Of a DNA stretch of 64,000 bases, positions 23,864-33,018 are shown piece by piece. The stretch lies in assembly GCF_001633165.1 (NCBI RefSeq), contig NZ_CP015418.1, positions 2,914,001 to 2,978,000 on the forward strand. The letters are read 5' to 3'. Each line of letters opens with the position of its first letter. Position 1 is the first letter of the stretch. Both the position numbers and the translations under genes were made by a program. This DNA comes from Rhodovulum sulfidophilum DSM 1374 (GTDB lineage Bacteria > Pseudomonadota > Alphaproteobacteria > Rhodobacterales > Rhodobacteraceae). The notes under the pieces are model-generated. The model saw only the letters and a program-made list of their open reading frames with translations, searched no databases and was not told the origin of the DNA.

Positions 23864-24007
23864 GCCCCGGGCGGTCCCCGATATTCCAATGGCTTGCCGG
23901 GGCCAATCCCGACATTTCGCGTAAAAGGCGAAATTCTGGAATTCGTTCACCTTACGTTAACCCATTTCACGGCACATTGGGTTCACGGATGAGCGGAGCT
24001 GCGAAAC

Positions 24008-25168
24008 GTGGAGATTGTTTCTTCCTACCACCCCCTCGCACCACCCACCCGGGAAGACACCCTGGTTACGTGGCTTCGTCTCATCCGGTCACGCCGTGTC
24101 GGTGCAACCACCTTCTTCCGCCTGCTCGAAGATCATGGCAGCGCCGCGGCGGCGCTGGAGGCCCTGCCCGAGATCGCCAGGCAGGCGGGGGTTCGCGATT
24201 ACACCCCCTTCCCCCTGGATCTGGCCGAGGCCGAGATCGCCCGCGCCCGCAAGCTGGGCGCCGTCGCACTTCTGCATGGCGACCCGTCCTACCCTCCTGC
24301 CCTCCACGACCTTGCAGATGCGCCCCCCGTGCTCTGGGCCCTTGGCCGCACCGATCTGACCCGACGCCCGATGGTGGCGCTGGTCGGGGCGCGCAACGCC
24401 TCGTCGCTGGGGATGCGCATGGCGCGGCGGCTGGCCGAGGGGCTGGCCGAGGCCGGCTATGTGATCGTCTCGGGTCTTGCCCGCGGCATCGACCGCGCCG
24501 CCCATATCGCCGCGATCGAGACCGGGACCGTCGCGGTGCAGGCGGGCGGGATCGACGTGCCCTACCCGGTCGAGAATTCAGGGCTTGCCGAAGAGATCGG
24601 GCAGAAAGGACTGCGGCTGTCCGAACAGCCCCCCGGGCTCGAACCGCAGGCGCGCCATTTCCCGCAGCGCAACCGCATCGTCTCGGGGCTCGCCCGGGCC
24701 GTGGTCGTGGTCGAGGCCGCCAGCCGCTCCGGCAGCCTGATCACCGCCCGCGCCGCGCTCGATCAGGGCCGCGAGGTGCTGGCCGTGCCGGGCCATCCCT
24801 TCGATGCCCGGGCCTCCGGCTGCAACATGCTGATCCGCGACGGCGCCGTGCTGGTGCGTCACCCCGAGGATGTGCTGGACGCGCTCGGCCCCGCGCCCCG
24901 GCCGGCGGCGGCCGCCCCCGCCAAGCCGCCGCCGCGGATGACCGAGGTGCCCGAGACCCCGGCCGAGGCCCGCCGCGCCGCGCCGCCCGATACGGCCGCG
25001 CTTCATGCCCGCATCCTGGACCGTCTCGGCCCCTCTCCCTTGGCCGAGGACCAGTTGATCCGCGACCTCGGCCTGCCGGCGGGCACCGTCACCTCCGAAC
25101 TCCTGACGCTGGAACTCGACGGCCGGATCGCCCGGGCGCCGGGCGGGCTTCTGTCGCGCCCGGTCTGA
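24008..25168 (+). CDS. dprA: DNA-processing protein DprA
   Basis: DprA binds single-stranded DNA entering during transformation and loads RecA. The 386-residue product has an N-terminal helical region, then the Rossmann-like DprA core (VALVGARNASSLGMRMA, VSGLARGIDRAAH, PQRNRIVSGLARAVVVVEA, SGSLITARAALDQGREV) and a C-terminal winged-helix domain (about residues 325-386). The start is a GTG at 24008 with GGAG upstream. DprA is present in many bacteria not known to be competent, so natural transformation should not be assumed. topA follows after 158 bp, a neighbourhood often seen in alphaproteobacteria. Confidence 0.95.
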   Translation: MEIVSSYHPLAPPTREDTLVTWLRLIRSRRVGATTFFRLLEDHGSAAAALEALPEIARQAGVRDYTPFPLDLAEAEIARARKLGAVALLHGDPSYPPALHDLADAPPVLWALGRTDLTRRPMVALVGARNASSLGMRMARRLAEGLAEAGYVIVSGLARGIDRAAHIAAIETGTVAVQAGGIDVPYPVENSGLAEEIGQKGLRLSEQPPGLEPQARHFPQRNRIVSGLARAVVVVEAASRSGSLITARAALDQGREVLAVPGHPFDARASGCNMLIRDGAVLVRHPEDVLDALGPAPRPAAAAPAKPPPRMTEVPETPAEARRAAPPDTAALHARILDRLGPSPLAEDQLIRDLGLPAGTVTSELLTLELDGRIARAPGGLLSRPV

Positions 25169-25326
25169 CCGGCTCTGCCCCGCACCCGCAACCTACGGGC
25201 ATGACGCGGCAGCGCCTCAACCATGAAGCGAAATTCGCCATGCGCCCTTCCGTGCATTGACATTCGCGCCCTCCCCCCCACATCTTGCGCCGCCAAGCCA
25301 CCCGCCGCCATAGTCGAGAGAAATCC

Positions 25327-28074
25327 ATGCCCGTCGTCGTTGTCGAGTCCCCGGCCAAAGCCAAGACAATCAACAAGTATCTGGGCTCCGACTACACGGT
25401 TCTCGCCTCTTACGGGCATGTTCGCGACCTGCCCCCGAAGGACGGATCGGTGGATACCGAGCAGGGATTCGAGATGACCTGGGAGGTCGCCTCGGACAGC
25501 AAGAAGCATGTGAAGGCCATCGCCGACGCGCTGAAAGAGGACAATGCGCTGATCCTCGCCACCGACCCCGATCGCGAGGGCGAGGCGATTTCCTGGCATC
25601 TGGAAGAGACGTTGCGCGCACGCCGCGCGATCAAGAAGGACACCGCCGTCAGCCGGGTCGTCTTCAATGCCATCACCAAATCGGCGGTGACCGAGGCGAT
25701 GAAGAACCCGCGCGACATCGACGAGCCGCTGGTTCATGCCTATCTCGCGCGCCGTGCGCTCGACTATCTGGTGGGCTTCAACCTGTCGCCGGTCCTGTGG
25801 CGCAAGCTGCCGGGCGCAAAATCGGCGGGCCGGGTGCAGTCGGTCTGCCTGCGGCTCATCGTCGAGCGCGAGATGGAGATCGAGGCCTTCCGCGCCCGCG
25901 AATACTGGACGGTCTCGGCCCAGTTCGCGACGCCGCGCGGCCAGATCTACGAGGCCCGGCTGATCACGCTTGGCGGCCAGAAGCTCGACAAATTCGACCT
26001 CGGCACCGCGACCGATGCGGAGCTGGCGGTCAGGGCCATCGAAAGCCGCGCGTTCACCGTCGCCGCGGTCGAGGCCAAGCCCGGCACCCGCAACCCCGCG
26101 CCGCCCTTCATGACCTCGACCCTGCAGCAGGAAGCCAGCCGCAAGTTCGGCTTTGGCGCGCGCCAGACCATGCAGGCGGCGCAGCGCCTTTATGAGGCGG
26201 GCATCATCACCTACATGCGGACCGACGGCATCGACATGGCCCCCGAGGCGGTGATGGCCGCGCGCGACGCGATCAAGGACCGCTACGGCGCCGAATATGT
26301 TCCGAAATCGCCCAGGATGTACAAGAACAAGGCCAAGAACGCGCAGGAAGCGCATGAATGCATCCGGCCGACGGACATGACCCGCGACCCGTCCAAGCTG
26401 CGGGTGACCGACGAGGACCAGCGCAAGCTTTACGATCTGGTCTGGAAGCGCACCATCGCCAGCCAGATGGAAGCCGCGCGGCTGGAACGCACCACCGTCG
26501 ATGTCGAAAGCGCGGATCGCGAGGTCGTGCTGCGCGCCACCGGCCAGGTCGTGCTCTTCGACGGGTTCCTCAAGGTCTATGAAGAGGGCCGCGACGATAG
26601 CGAGGATGGCGATGACCGCCGCCTGCCGCAGATCGCGCAGGGCGACCCCGCCCGGCCCGCATCGGCCGACCGCTTCGCCGCCGATTACGCGACGCTCGCG
26701 GGCACCGGCAGCGCCGCCCGCGACGGCCAGCCGATCGAGGCGCCCGGGGATGAACCGGTGCTGCGCTGCGACCGGGCGATCCTCGATGCGACCAAGGCGA
26801 TCCTCGCCCAGCAGCATTTCACCCAGCCGCCGCCGCGCTATACCGAGGCCACGCTGGTCAAGCGCATGGAGGAGCTCGGCATCGGCCGGCCCTCGACCTA
26901 TGCCTCGATCGTCACCACGATCCAGGATCGCGGCTATGTGCTGAAGGACAAGAACCGGCTGGTTCCCGAGGACAAGGGGCGGCTGGTGACGGCCTTCCTG
27001 TCGAATTATTTCAGCCGCTATGTCGGCTACGAGTTCACCGCCAACCTGGAAGACGAGCTTGACGACGTCTCGGCCGGTGCACGCGACTATCACGAGGTGC
27101 TCGAGCGCTTCTGGAAGGATTTCTCGGCCGCCATCGCCGAGACCGCCGATCTGCGGATTTCCGAGGTCCTCGACAAGATCGACGACGTGCTGGCGCCGCA
27201 TCTCTATCCGCCGCGCGAGGACGGGTCCGACCCGCGGGTCTGCCCGAAATGCGGGGCCGGCCGGCTGAACCTCAAGACCGCGCGGTCTGGCGGGGCCTTC
27301 ATCGGCTGCACCAACTACCCCGAATGCCGCTATACCCGCTCTCTCTCGGCGGTGAACGGCGATGACAGCTCGGAGCTCGACGGCAAGGTTCTGGGCCATG
27401 ACGGCGAGGACGAGATCAGCCTGCGCATCGGCCGCTTCGGCCCCTATGTGCAGCGCGGCGAGCCCACCGAGGAGGAACCGAAACCGCCGCGGGCGAGCCT
27501 GCCCAAGGGCTGGAAGCCCGAGGAGATCGACCTCGAGAAGGCGCTGATGCTGTTGAGCCTGCCGCGCGAGATCGGGCCCCATCCCGAGGATGGCGAGACC
27601 GTCGAGGCCGGGATCGGACGCTATGGCCCCTTCGTCAAGCATGGCCGGAAATACGCCAACCTGCCCGATGTCGAGGAGGTCTTCACCATCGGCATGAACC
27701 GCGCGGTCGAGGTTCTGGCGCAGAAGAAGACCCGCGGCGGCGGCACGGCGGCGAAACCGCTGCGCCAGCTTGGCGAGCATCCCGAGAAGGGCGGCGCCAT
27801 CGATGTCATGGCCGGACGCTACGGGCCCTATGTCAAATGGGAGAAGGTCAACGCGACCCTGCCCAAGGATGTGGAACCCGAGGCTGTGACGCTGGAACAG
27901 GCGGTCGAGCTGATCGATGCCAAGGCGGCCAAGGGCGGCAAGACCAAGGCTAAGGCCAAGGCGAAACCGGCCGCCGCCAAGACCGGGAAGACGGCCGCAA
28001 AGAAGACGACCGCCAAGACCACCGGGACCAGGGCCAAGACCACCAAGGCGAAGACCTCGGACTCGGCCGGGTAA
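25327..28074 (+). CDS. topA: DNA topoisomerase I
   Basis: A type IA topoisomerase that relaxes negative supercoils. The 915-residue protein starts with the TOPRIM domain (VVVESPAKAKTINKYLG, then LATDPDREGEAISWHL). The active-site tyrosine is Tyr296 in GIITYMRTDG. Conserved VGRVQS- and RPSTYA-type motifs follow, then a four-cysteine zinc ribbon near residue 639 (CPKCGAG...CTNYPEC) and further ribbon-like repeats without cysteines. The C-terminus (about 860-915) is a Lys/Ala/Thr-rich tail that should bind DNA nonspecifically, common in alphaproteobacterial TopA. The ATG at 25327 fits family N-termini better than the upstream ATG at 25285. Confidence 0.97.
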   Translation: MPVVVVESPAKAKTINKYLGSDYTVLASYGHVRDLPPKDGSVDTEQGFEMTWEVASDSKKHVKAIADALKEDNALILATDPDREGEAISWHLEETLRARRAIKKDTAVSRVVFNAITKSAVTEAMKNPRDIDEPLVHAYLARRALDYLVGFNLSPVLWRKLPGAKSAGRVQSVCLRLIVEREMEIEAFRAREYWTVSAQFATPRGQIYEARLITLGGQKLDKFDLGTATDAELAVRAIESRAFTVAAVEAKPGTRNPAPPFMTSTLQQEASRKFGFGARQTMQAAQRLYEAGIITYMRTDGIDMAPEAVMAARDAIKDRYGAEYVPKSPRMYKNKAKNAQEAHECIRPTDMTRDPSKLRVTDEDQRKLYDLVWKRTIASQMEAARLERTTVDVESADREVVLRATGQVVLFDGFLKVYEEGRDDSEDGDDRRLPQIAQGDPARPASADRFAADYATLAGTGSAARDGQPIEAPGDEPVLRCDRAILDATKAILAQQHFTQPPPRYTEATLVKRMEELGIGRPSTYASIVTTIQDRGYVLKDKNRLVPEDKGRLVTAFLSNYFSRYVGYEFTANLEDELDDVSAGARDYHEVLERFWKDFSAAIAETADLRISEVLDKIDDVLAPHLYPPREDGSDPRVCPKCGAGRLNLKTARSGGAFIGCTNYPECRYTRSLSAVNGDDSSELDGKVLGHDGEDEISLRIGRFGPYVQRGEPTEEEPKPPRASLPKGWKPEEIDLEKALMLLSLPREIGPHPEDGETVEAGIGRYGPFVKHGRKYANLPDVEEVFTIGMNRAVEVLAQKKTRGGGTAAKPLRQLGEHPEKGGAIDVMAGRYGPYVKWEKVNATLPKDVEPEAVTLEQAVELIDAKAAKGGKTKAKAKAKPAAAKTGKTAAKKTTAKTTGTRAKTTKAKTSDSAG

Positions 28075-28215
28075 CCGCCCCGCCTGGCCGGATCGCATGA
28101 ATGCACGACGCGGTGAGCGGATTTGATTGGTCGGCGCGGGCCCGCTGTTCCAGATTGCGCCCCGGAGGCAAGGGTCCGGACAGGTTCCGGGCCCGAGAAG
28201 AAAAGGGGCAGAGTC

Positions 28216-28785
28216 ATGACTGACCGGAGCATGTCACGCCGAAAGGCACTTTTGGCATTTGGCGCAACCTTTGGAACGGGCCTTGCCGCCCCCGCGCTTC
28301 TGCGCGCCGAGCCCGCGCCGATGACCCGCCGCAACATCTCGAGCTTTTCGCAGCAGAGCTGGCGCGAGCATTTCGATAAGCTGGGCAAGGCCGCGATCGT
28401 GGCCGATACCGCCTCGCGCGCCCTGCATTTCTGGAGCGGCGATGGCGAGGACTACAGGATCTATCCGACCTCGGTGCCGATCAGCGAGGATCTGACCAAG
28501 CGCGGCTATACAAAGGTGGTGCGCAAGCGGGTCGGGCCCGACTGGACCCCCACCGCCTCGATGGTCGAGCGCAATCCCGATCTGCACTACATGCCGCCCG
28601 GCCCCGACAATCCGCTGGGGACCCATGCCATGTACCTGTCCTGGCCCGCCTATCTCATTCACGGCACCCATGACACGCGCAAGATCGGCCGGCCGTCTTC
28701 GGATGGCTGCATCGGGCTTTACAACGAAATGATCGCCGAGCTCTACGCTATCACCCCCGTAGGCACCCAGGTCCGGATCATCTGA
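28216..28785 (+). CDS. L,D-transpeptidase (YkuD family) with Tat signal
   Basis: YkuD enzymes make 3-3 peptidoglycan cross-links or attach proteins to peptidoglycan in the periplasm. The 189-residue product has the catalytic motif HGTHDTRKIGRPSSDGCIGL, with His149 and nucleophile Cys165. The N-terminus has a twin-arginine signal (MSRRKALLAFGATFG) rather than a plain Sec signal, implying export as a folded protein. An AAAAGGGG-type RBS precedes the ATG at 28216. It stands alone after topA, 141 bp downstream. Whether it cross-links peptidoglycan or anchors a lipoprotein is unknown. Confidence 0.92.
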   Translation: MTDRSMSRRKALLAFGATFGTGLAAPALLRAEPAPMTRRNISSFSQQSWREHFDKLGKAAIVADTASRALHFWSGDGEDYRIYPTSVPISEDLTKRGYTKVVRKRVGPDWTPTASMVERNPDLHYMPPGPDNPLGTHAMYLSWPAYLIHGTHDTRKIGRPSSDGCIGLYNEMIAELYAITPVGTQVRII

Positions 28786-29933
28786 TCTGGACCGCGCCGC
28801 AGAGAGGCCTCCCGGGTCACGGCGGCGCGCCGATCGGGCGGCCTGTCTTCCGCAAGCCGACGCGCCCGTGCGGGGGAAGGTTCCGGTATTTCCTGCGAAA
28901 GCCGTTCCAGGGCGCCCTCACCCAGGCATCGTTTTCGGCAGGAAGGATGAGGGGGCCGGCGGCCATATCGGGTGTCTTGACGATCCGCGACCTGCCCGGG
29001 GCGTCGCTTTCACAGGTCTCGACCGCCATTCCGATTTCGCCGAGGCTATGATCCGCCCGGCCTTGCAGGCAGGTCAAAGCGCAAGCTGTCCAGGGTCTCG
29101 TCCGTCAGTTCGCGAAATACTGTCGGAGCGCACCCGGTCATGGCGCTCAAGCCTTAGGTCGCGCCTATTTGGAGAGATGTGCGAATGGCAGTCATCCGCC
29201 TGTCGACCAACGCGTCGATACTGCCCGCGACCGGGTCCTCTTCCGTCATGTCCAACCGGTCCCCATCTACAACGATAGTCCTTGACGTCGGATCGCTTGC
29301 CGAAAGACTGGCCAGCGTCGTGTTGATCCCGAACAGATTGCAGGCGGCCATGACATCCCTGGTCCCGCGCGTGACACTGCCTCATTCACCCTCGGTCAGG
29401 GCGCCATGGCGAATGACCGAGGCCAGATCCCGGTCGAGATCGGCCGCGAACATCTCATCCACAGCCGTCCGCAGGGCCGCCAGTTCACTGGAGATTAGGG
29501 GCCGGATGGCCTCCAGTACATCCGGGCCTAGTGCGACAGACTGCCTTTCGACGCAACGCTGCGGGACGGGTCGCTGTAGCCCCCGCTCATGCCCGCGCCC
29601 TGCGAGCTGCCGAAGGCCCCAGAAAGGACTCTGTAAGCGTGCGCCTCGCCGGTTGGCCGCGGCGAGGGCGGCTGAAACGGCGGCAATGTCATCTGCGTCA
29701 GGGACCGGCTCACGAACATCCTTGCCTTCTCGACCGCGGGGTCCGATCCGGTGCCCCGGAAAATAACCCGTCTGAATCAAGCTCCGTCCCGGAGGTGGCC
29801 GCGGCATCCCCGGTCCCGGCAAAGGGCGGCAAGGGGCACGCCCGGCAACCTGTCGCGCCCACGGATCCCAGCAGATTGACTCCCCCGTGACCGTTCGCCA
29901 CAACTCTGTCCAGAGGATCAGAGGGAGAGGTTC
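28786..29933. other. 1.15-kb stretch with no confidently assigned gene
   Basis: Between the L,D-transpeptidase and the CoA-transferase genes I see no recognisable family. Plus-strand open frames are Ser/Arg-rich and look antisense. The minus strand has two possible short coding pieces: 29154-29351 (listed separately), and a frame ending at 29382 whose last ~50 codons have normal protein composition (GPDVLEAIRPLISSELAALR and DLDRDLASVIRHGALTEGE). They are 30 nt apart, as in an operon. They may be remnants of a decayed locus. Confidence 0.4.
29154..29351 (-). CDS. Candidate 65-residue hypothetical protein
   Basis: A short acidic product (starts MAACNLFGINTTLASLSASD, middle IVVDGDRLDMTEEDPVAGS) with balanced composition and no Arg/Pro bias, unlike the antisense frames around it. 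GGGA lies about 5 nt upstream of the ATG. No signal peptide or membrane span is seen, and I do not recognise a family. It sits 30 nt after another minus-strand frame that also looks coding. It could be an intact small gene or part of a degraded operon. Confidence 0.35.
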   Translation of the reverse strand: MAACNLFGINTTLASLSASDPTSRTIVVDGDRLDMTEEDPVAGSIDALVDRRMTAIRTSLQIGAT

Positions 29934-30629
29934 ATGAAGAAAATCTATGGCACTGCCGCCGAGGCCCTGGACGGCCTGCTGGCAGACGGCATGCTCATCG
30001 CCGCCGGAGGCTTCGGGCTCTGCGGCATACCGGAGCTTCTGATCCAGGCGATCCGCGAGGCAGGCACCAAGGATCTGACCTTCGCCTCGAACAATGCCGG
30101 TGTCGATGATTTCGGCATCGGGCTGCTGCTGCAGACCCGCCAGGTCAGGAAGATGATCTCGTCCTATGTCGGCGAGAATGCCGAATTCATGCGGCAATAC
30201 CTGTCGGGCGAGCTCGAGCTGGAATTCAACCCGCAAGGCACGCTGGCCGAACGGATGCGGGCGGGCGGCGCCGGCATTCCGGGCTTCTATACCAAGACCG
30301 GCGTCGGCACCGTCATCGCCGAAGGCAAGGAGCACAAGGAGTTCGACGGCGAGACCTATATTCTCGAACGCGGGATCGTGGCCGATCTGTCCATCGTCAA
30401 GGCCTGGAAGGCCGACGAGACCGGCAATCTCGTGTTCCGCAAGACCGCCCGCAACTTCAACCCGCCCGCCGCGATGTGCGGCAAGGTCTGTGTCTGCGAG
30501 GTCGAGGAGATCGTGCCGGTGGGCAGCCTCGAGCCCGACCAGATCCACCTGCCGGGGATCTACGTGCACCGCCTGATCCAGGGCGAACACGAGAAGCGGA
30601 TCGAACAGCGCACCACGCGCGCGGCGTAA
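29934..30629 (+). CDS. scoA: 3-oxoacid CoA-transferase subunit A
   Basis: Alpha subunit of a class I CoA-transferase (succinyl-CoA:acetoacetate type) used in ketone-body and polyhydroxybutyrate-linked metabolism. The 231-residue product contains [17 protein letters not shown], the [15 protein letters not shown] segment and [16 protein letters not shown], all standard for the ScoA/AtoD alpha subunit. GGAG-rich sequence (GAGGGAGAGG) precedes the ATG. The beta subunit gene follows after 14 bp. The preferred acyl group cannot be decided, though acetoacetate is the usual one for this subfamily. Confidence 0.93.
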   Translation: MKKIYGTAAEALDGLLADGMLIAAGGFGLCGIPELLIQAIREAGTKDLTFASNNAGVDDFGIGLLLQTRQVRKMISSYVGENAEFMRQYLSGELELEFNPQGTLAERMRAGGAGIPGFYTKTGVGTVIAEGKEHKEFDGETYILERGIVADLSIVKAWKADETGNLVFRKTARNFNPPAAMCGKVCVCEVEEIVPVGSLEPDQIHLPGIYVHRLIQGEHEKRIEQRTTRAA

Positions 30630-30643
30630 GGGAGGGGAAAAGC

Positions 30644-31273
30644 ATGGCCTGGGATCGCAACCGGATGGCGGCGCGCGCCGCAGAGGAACTCAAGGACGGG
30701 ATGTATGTCAATCTTGGCATCGGCATTCCGACCCTGGTGGCGAATTACATCCCCGAGGGCGTGAACGTCACGCTGCAATCGGAAAACGGGATGCTGGGCA
30801 TCGGCCCCTTCCCGATCGAGGGCGAGGAGGACCCCGACCTCATCAATGCCGGCAAGCAGACCATCACCGAGCTGCCGCATTCGGCCTATTTCGACAGCGC
30901 CACCAGCTTTGGCATGATCCGGGGCGGCAAGATCGCGATGGCGATCCTCGGCGCGATGGAAGTGGCCGGGAACGGAGATCTGGCGAACTGGATGATCCCC
31001 GGCAAGCTGGTCAAGGGCATGGGCGGCGCGATGGATCTGGTCGCGGGCGTCGGCCGGGTGGTGGTGGTGATGGACCACACCAACAAGCATGGCGACTCGA
31101 AGCTGCTGAAGGAATGCACCCTGCCGCTGACCGGCACCGGGGTGGTTGACCGGATCATCACCAATCTGGGCGTTCTCGACGTGGTCGAGGGCGGGTTGAA
31201 GATCGTCGAATGCGCCGAGGGCGTCACCGAGGACGAGATCCGGGCCGCGACCGAGGCCCACATCGTCGACTGA
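30644..31273 (+). CDS. scoB: 3-oxoacid CoA-transferase subunit B
   Basis: Beta subunit carrying the catalytic glutamate that forms the glutamyl-CoA thioester: Glu47 in [11 protein letters not shown]. The 209-residue protein also has [17 protein letters not shown] and the [10 protein letters not shown] and [15 protein letters not shown] blocks typical of ScoB/AtoA. GGAGGGGAAAAGC precedes the ATG, so it is independently well translated. An intrinsic terminator lies 31 bp after the stop, ending the scoAB operon. Confidence 0.94.
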   Translation: MAWDRNRMAARAAEELKDGMYVNLGIGIPTLVANYIPEGVNVTLQSENGMLGIGPFPIEGEEDPDLINAGKQTITELPHSAYFDSATSFGMIRGGKIAMAILGAMEVAGNGDLANWMIPGKLVKGMGGAMDLVAGVGRVVVVMDHTNKHGDSKLLKECTLPLTGTGVVDRIITNLGVLDVVEGGLKIVECAEGVTEDEIRAATEAHIVD

Positions 31274-31303
31274 GCGCCCTGCCTCGACACCGCCCGACAA
31301 AAG

Positions 31304-31337
31304 AAAGGCCGCGCCGGTTTTACCGACGCGGCCTTTT
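31304..31337 (+). terminator. Intrinsic terminator of scoAB
   Basis: AAAGGCCGCG pairs with CGCGGCCTTT (31327-31336) with an added CGG/CCG inner stem, followed by TTTT on the plus strand. A matching AAAA on the other side lets it also serve the minus-strand gene ending at 31386. Confidence 0.8.
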
Positions 31338-31385
31338 CATGCAGCCCATCCGGCCCGGTATCGCAACCGCGGCCGGAAGACCTGA

Positions 31386-31760
31386 TCAGTCGCCATTCGC
31401 CGCATTATAGGCCGCGATGGCCGCAACCCGGGGGTTGGTGATGGTCTGGGCCGCCGGCCCGTTGTCGCGGTGGCCATGCGCGGCCACGTAGCCGTTATCG
31501 CTTTCCGCGGCGAGCGAAGCCACCACCTTGGCCACGCGGGCATCGGCATAGCCCGAGGACGACATCGTGGTCGAAGAGGCCGGGCTGAACCAGACCCGCG
31601 CCAGCGGGCCGTCTTTCTCGGCGGCGGCCTTGAGTTCGATCAGCTGGCTGGCGCTATAGGTGCCGGGCTGGACGCCGAGATCCTGTTCCAGCTGGGTCTG
31701 GGCGAAGACGGGGGCAGAGAGTGCAACGAAAGCGGCTGCGGTCAGGGCAAGGGTTTTCAT
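31386..31760 (-). CDS. Small exported hypothetical protein
   Basis: A 124-residue protein with a clear Sec signal peptide (MKTLALTAAAFVALSAPVFA, cleaved before QTQ). The mature part starts with a short helical region (YSASQLIELKAAAEKDG), then a Ser/Thr stretch, then VAKVVASLAAESDNGYVAAH and a terminal PRVAAIAAYNAANGD helix. There are no cysteines and no catalytic motif. AAGGA lies 8 nt upstream of the ATG. I do not recognise the family; the mature part is predicted periplasmic. It is divergent from the flippase-like gene across a 256-bp, unusually AT-rich region. Confidence 0.72.
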   Translation of the reverse strand: MKTLALTAAAFVALSAPVFAQTQLEQDLGVQPGTYSASQLIELKAAAEKDGPLARVWFSPASSTTMSSSGYADARVAKVVASLAAESDNGYVAAHGHRDNGPAAQTITNPRVAAIAAYNAANGD

Positions 31761-32016
31761 GGGTTTGTTCCTTTAATGTGCGTTTCGGCGGCTCGGTGCC
31801 GTCGCATGAGGCATAGATGTTACTAAAACTCTCCACTTTCAATGCACATAACCTTACTTGACTGATATTTTTGGTTCGCATACGCACATATAGACGTCAA
31901 AAATTCGCCAGATCTCGTCTCGAATGGAACAATCGCCGTTTTTTTGCGGAAAGGGTTCGCATTTCGCAGAGCTTCCCGTGCTATCTGGCCGGAGACAGCA
32001 AACGGGTGACGCATAC

Positions 32017-33018
32017 ATGACCGGAACATCGCTCTCTACCGCCCTGCCCGCCTCGCGCCGCATGCGCGACACTCTGCTGATGGCCGGACTTCTGGTGCTG
32101 GTGGTGGTCGGCCTGGCAGGGCTCGCCGCGGCCTCCGGATGGGATCACACCATGGCCCAGCTGTCCCGGCTGGGTGTGATCCAGGGCGCAGCGCTTCTGG
32201 GTCTGTCGCTGATCAACTACCTTTTGCGCGCGCTGCGATGGCATGCCTTCGGGCGGCAGATCGGCCTGCCGCCGGGGCTCTGGCGCGACATCCGCCATTA
32301 TCTCGGCGGCTTTCTGATGATCGCGACCCCCGGACGGCTTGGCGAACTGGTGCGGGTGCGCTGGATAAGACGCGAGACCGGGCTGCCGCTTGAACGCTCG
32401 GCGCCGCTTTTCGTGATGGACCGCGCCGCCGATCTTGTGGCGATGGCCCTGATCCTCTGCCTGGCCCTGGCGCTGTCCGCAGGTCATATCGCGGGCGCGA
32501 TCCCGGTTGCGGTTCTGGCCCTTGCCGCCGCTGCCGTCGCGACCAATGGCCGGCTGATGGCGGCGCTGGTGACCCGCGGCTACCGGATCTTCGGCCGCTG
32601 GCCCCGGCTTTTCGGGCGGCTTCGCGGCATGGCGCGGACGCTGGGCCGCTTCGCCGATGCCCGGCTGCTGGTCGTCTCGATCCTGCTGGGCGGTCTGGGC
32701 TGGATGGCCGAGGGGTTTGCCTTTCACCAGTTGCTGATCTGGCTCGGCGCCGATATCGGGTTGTGGAAGGCCATCGGCATCTTCGTCTTCGCCACGCTGG
32801 CCGGCGGGCTGACCGGCGCGCCGGGGGGGCTGGGCGGCGCCGAGGCTGCGATGATTGCGCTTCTTGCGCTCGAGGGCCTGCCGCTCGAAACTTCGGTCGC
32901 GGCCACGGCGGTGATCCGGGTCACCACATTATGGTTCGCAATCGGGATCGGCGCTCTGGTCTTTCCCCTGGCGGAACGAATGTCGAAAAGGACAGTGAAT
33001 GCAGTGGAAAACCGCTGA
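32017..33018 (+). CDS. Polytopic UPF0104 / LPG-synthase-TM (flippase-like) protein
   Basis: A 333-residue integral membrane protein with about eight hydrophobic spans (for example LLMAGLLVLVVVGLAGLAAA and DLVAMALILCLALALSAG) and the family-typical GGFLMIATPGRLGELVRVRW and GALTG-like GGLTGAPGGLGGAEAAMIAL loop. It corresponds to the transmembrane half of MprF-type proteins without the lysyltransferase domain; such proteins are proposed lipid or lipid-linked-sugar flippases. The ATG at 32017 begins a plausible cytosolic N-terminus; upstream codons are unlikely. It overlaps the DprE1-like gene by 20 bp, so a role in moving the lipid product of that pair is a reasonable inference. Confidence 0.85.
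   Translation: MTGTSLSTALPASRRMRDTLLMAGLLVLVVVGLAGLAAASGWDHTMAQLSRLGVIQGAALLGLSLINYLLRALRWHAFGRQIGLPPGLWRDIRHYLGGFLMIATPGRLGELVRVRWIRRETGLPLERSAPLFVMDRAADLVAMALILCLALALSAGHIAGAIPVAVLALAAAAVATNGRLMAALVTRGYRIFGRWPRLFGRLRGMARTLGRFADARLLVVSILLGGLGWMAEGFAFHQLLIWLGADIGLWKAIGIFVFATLAGGLTGAPGGLGGAEAAMIALLALEGLPLETSVAATAVIRVTTLWFAIGIGALVFPLAERMSKRTVNAVENR

Noticed and set aside
25003-28098. 1031-codon minus-strand open frame
   Set aside because: It is antisense to topA, whose TOPRIM, active Tyr and zinc ribbon are clear. No RBS or domain on the minus strand.
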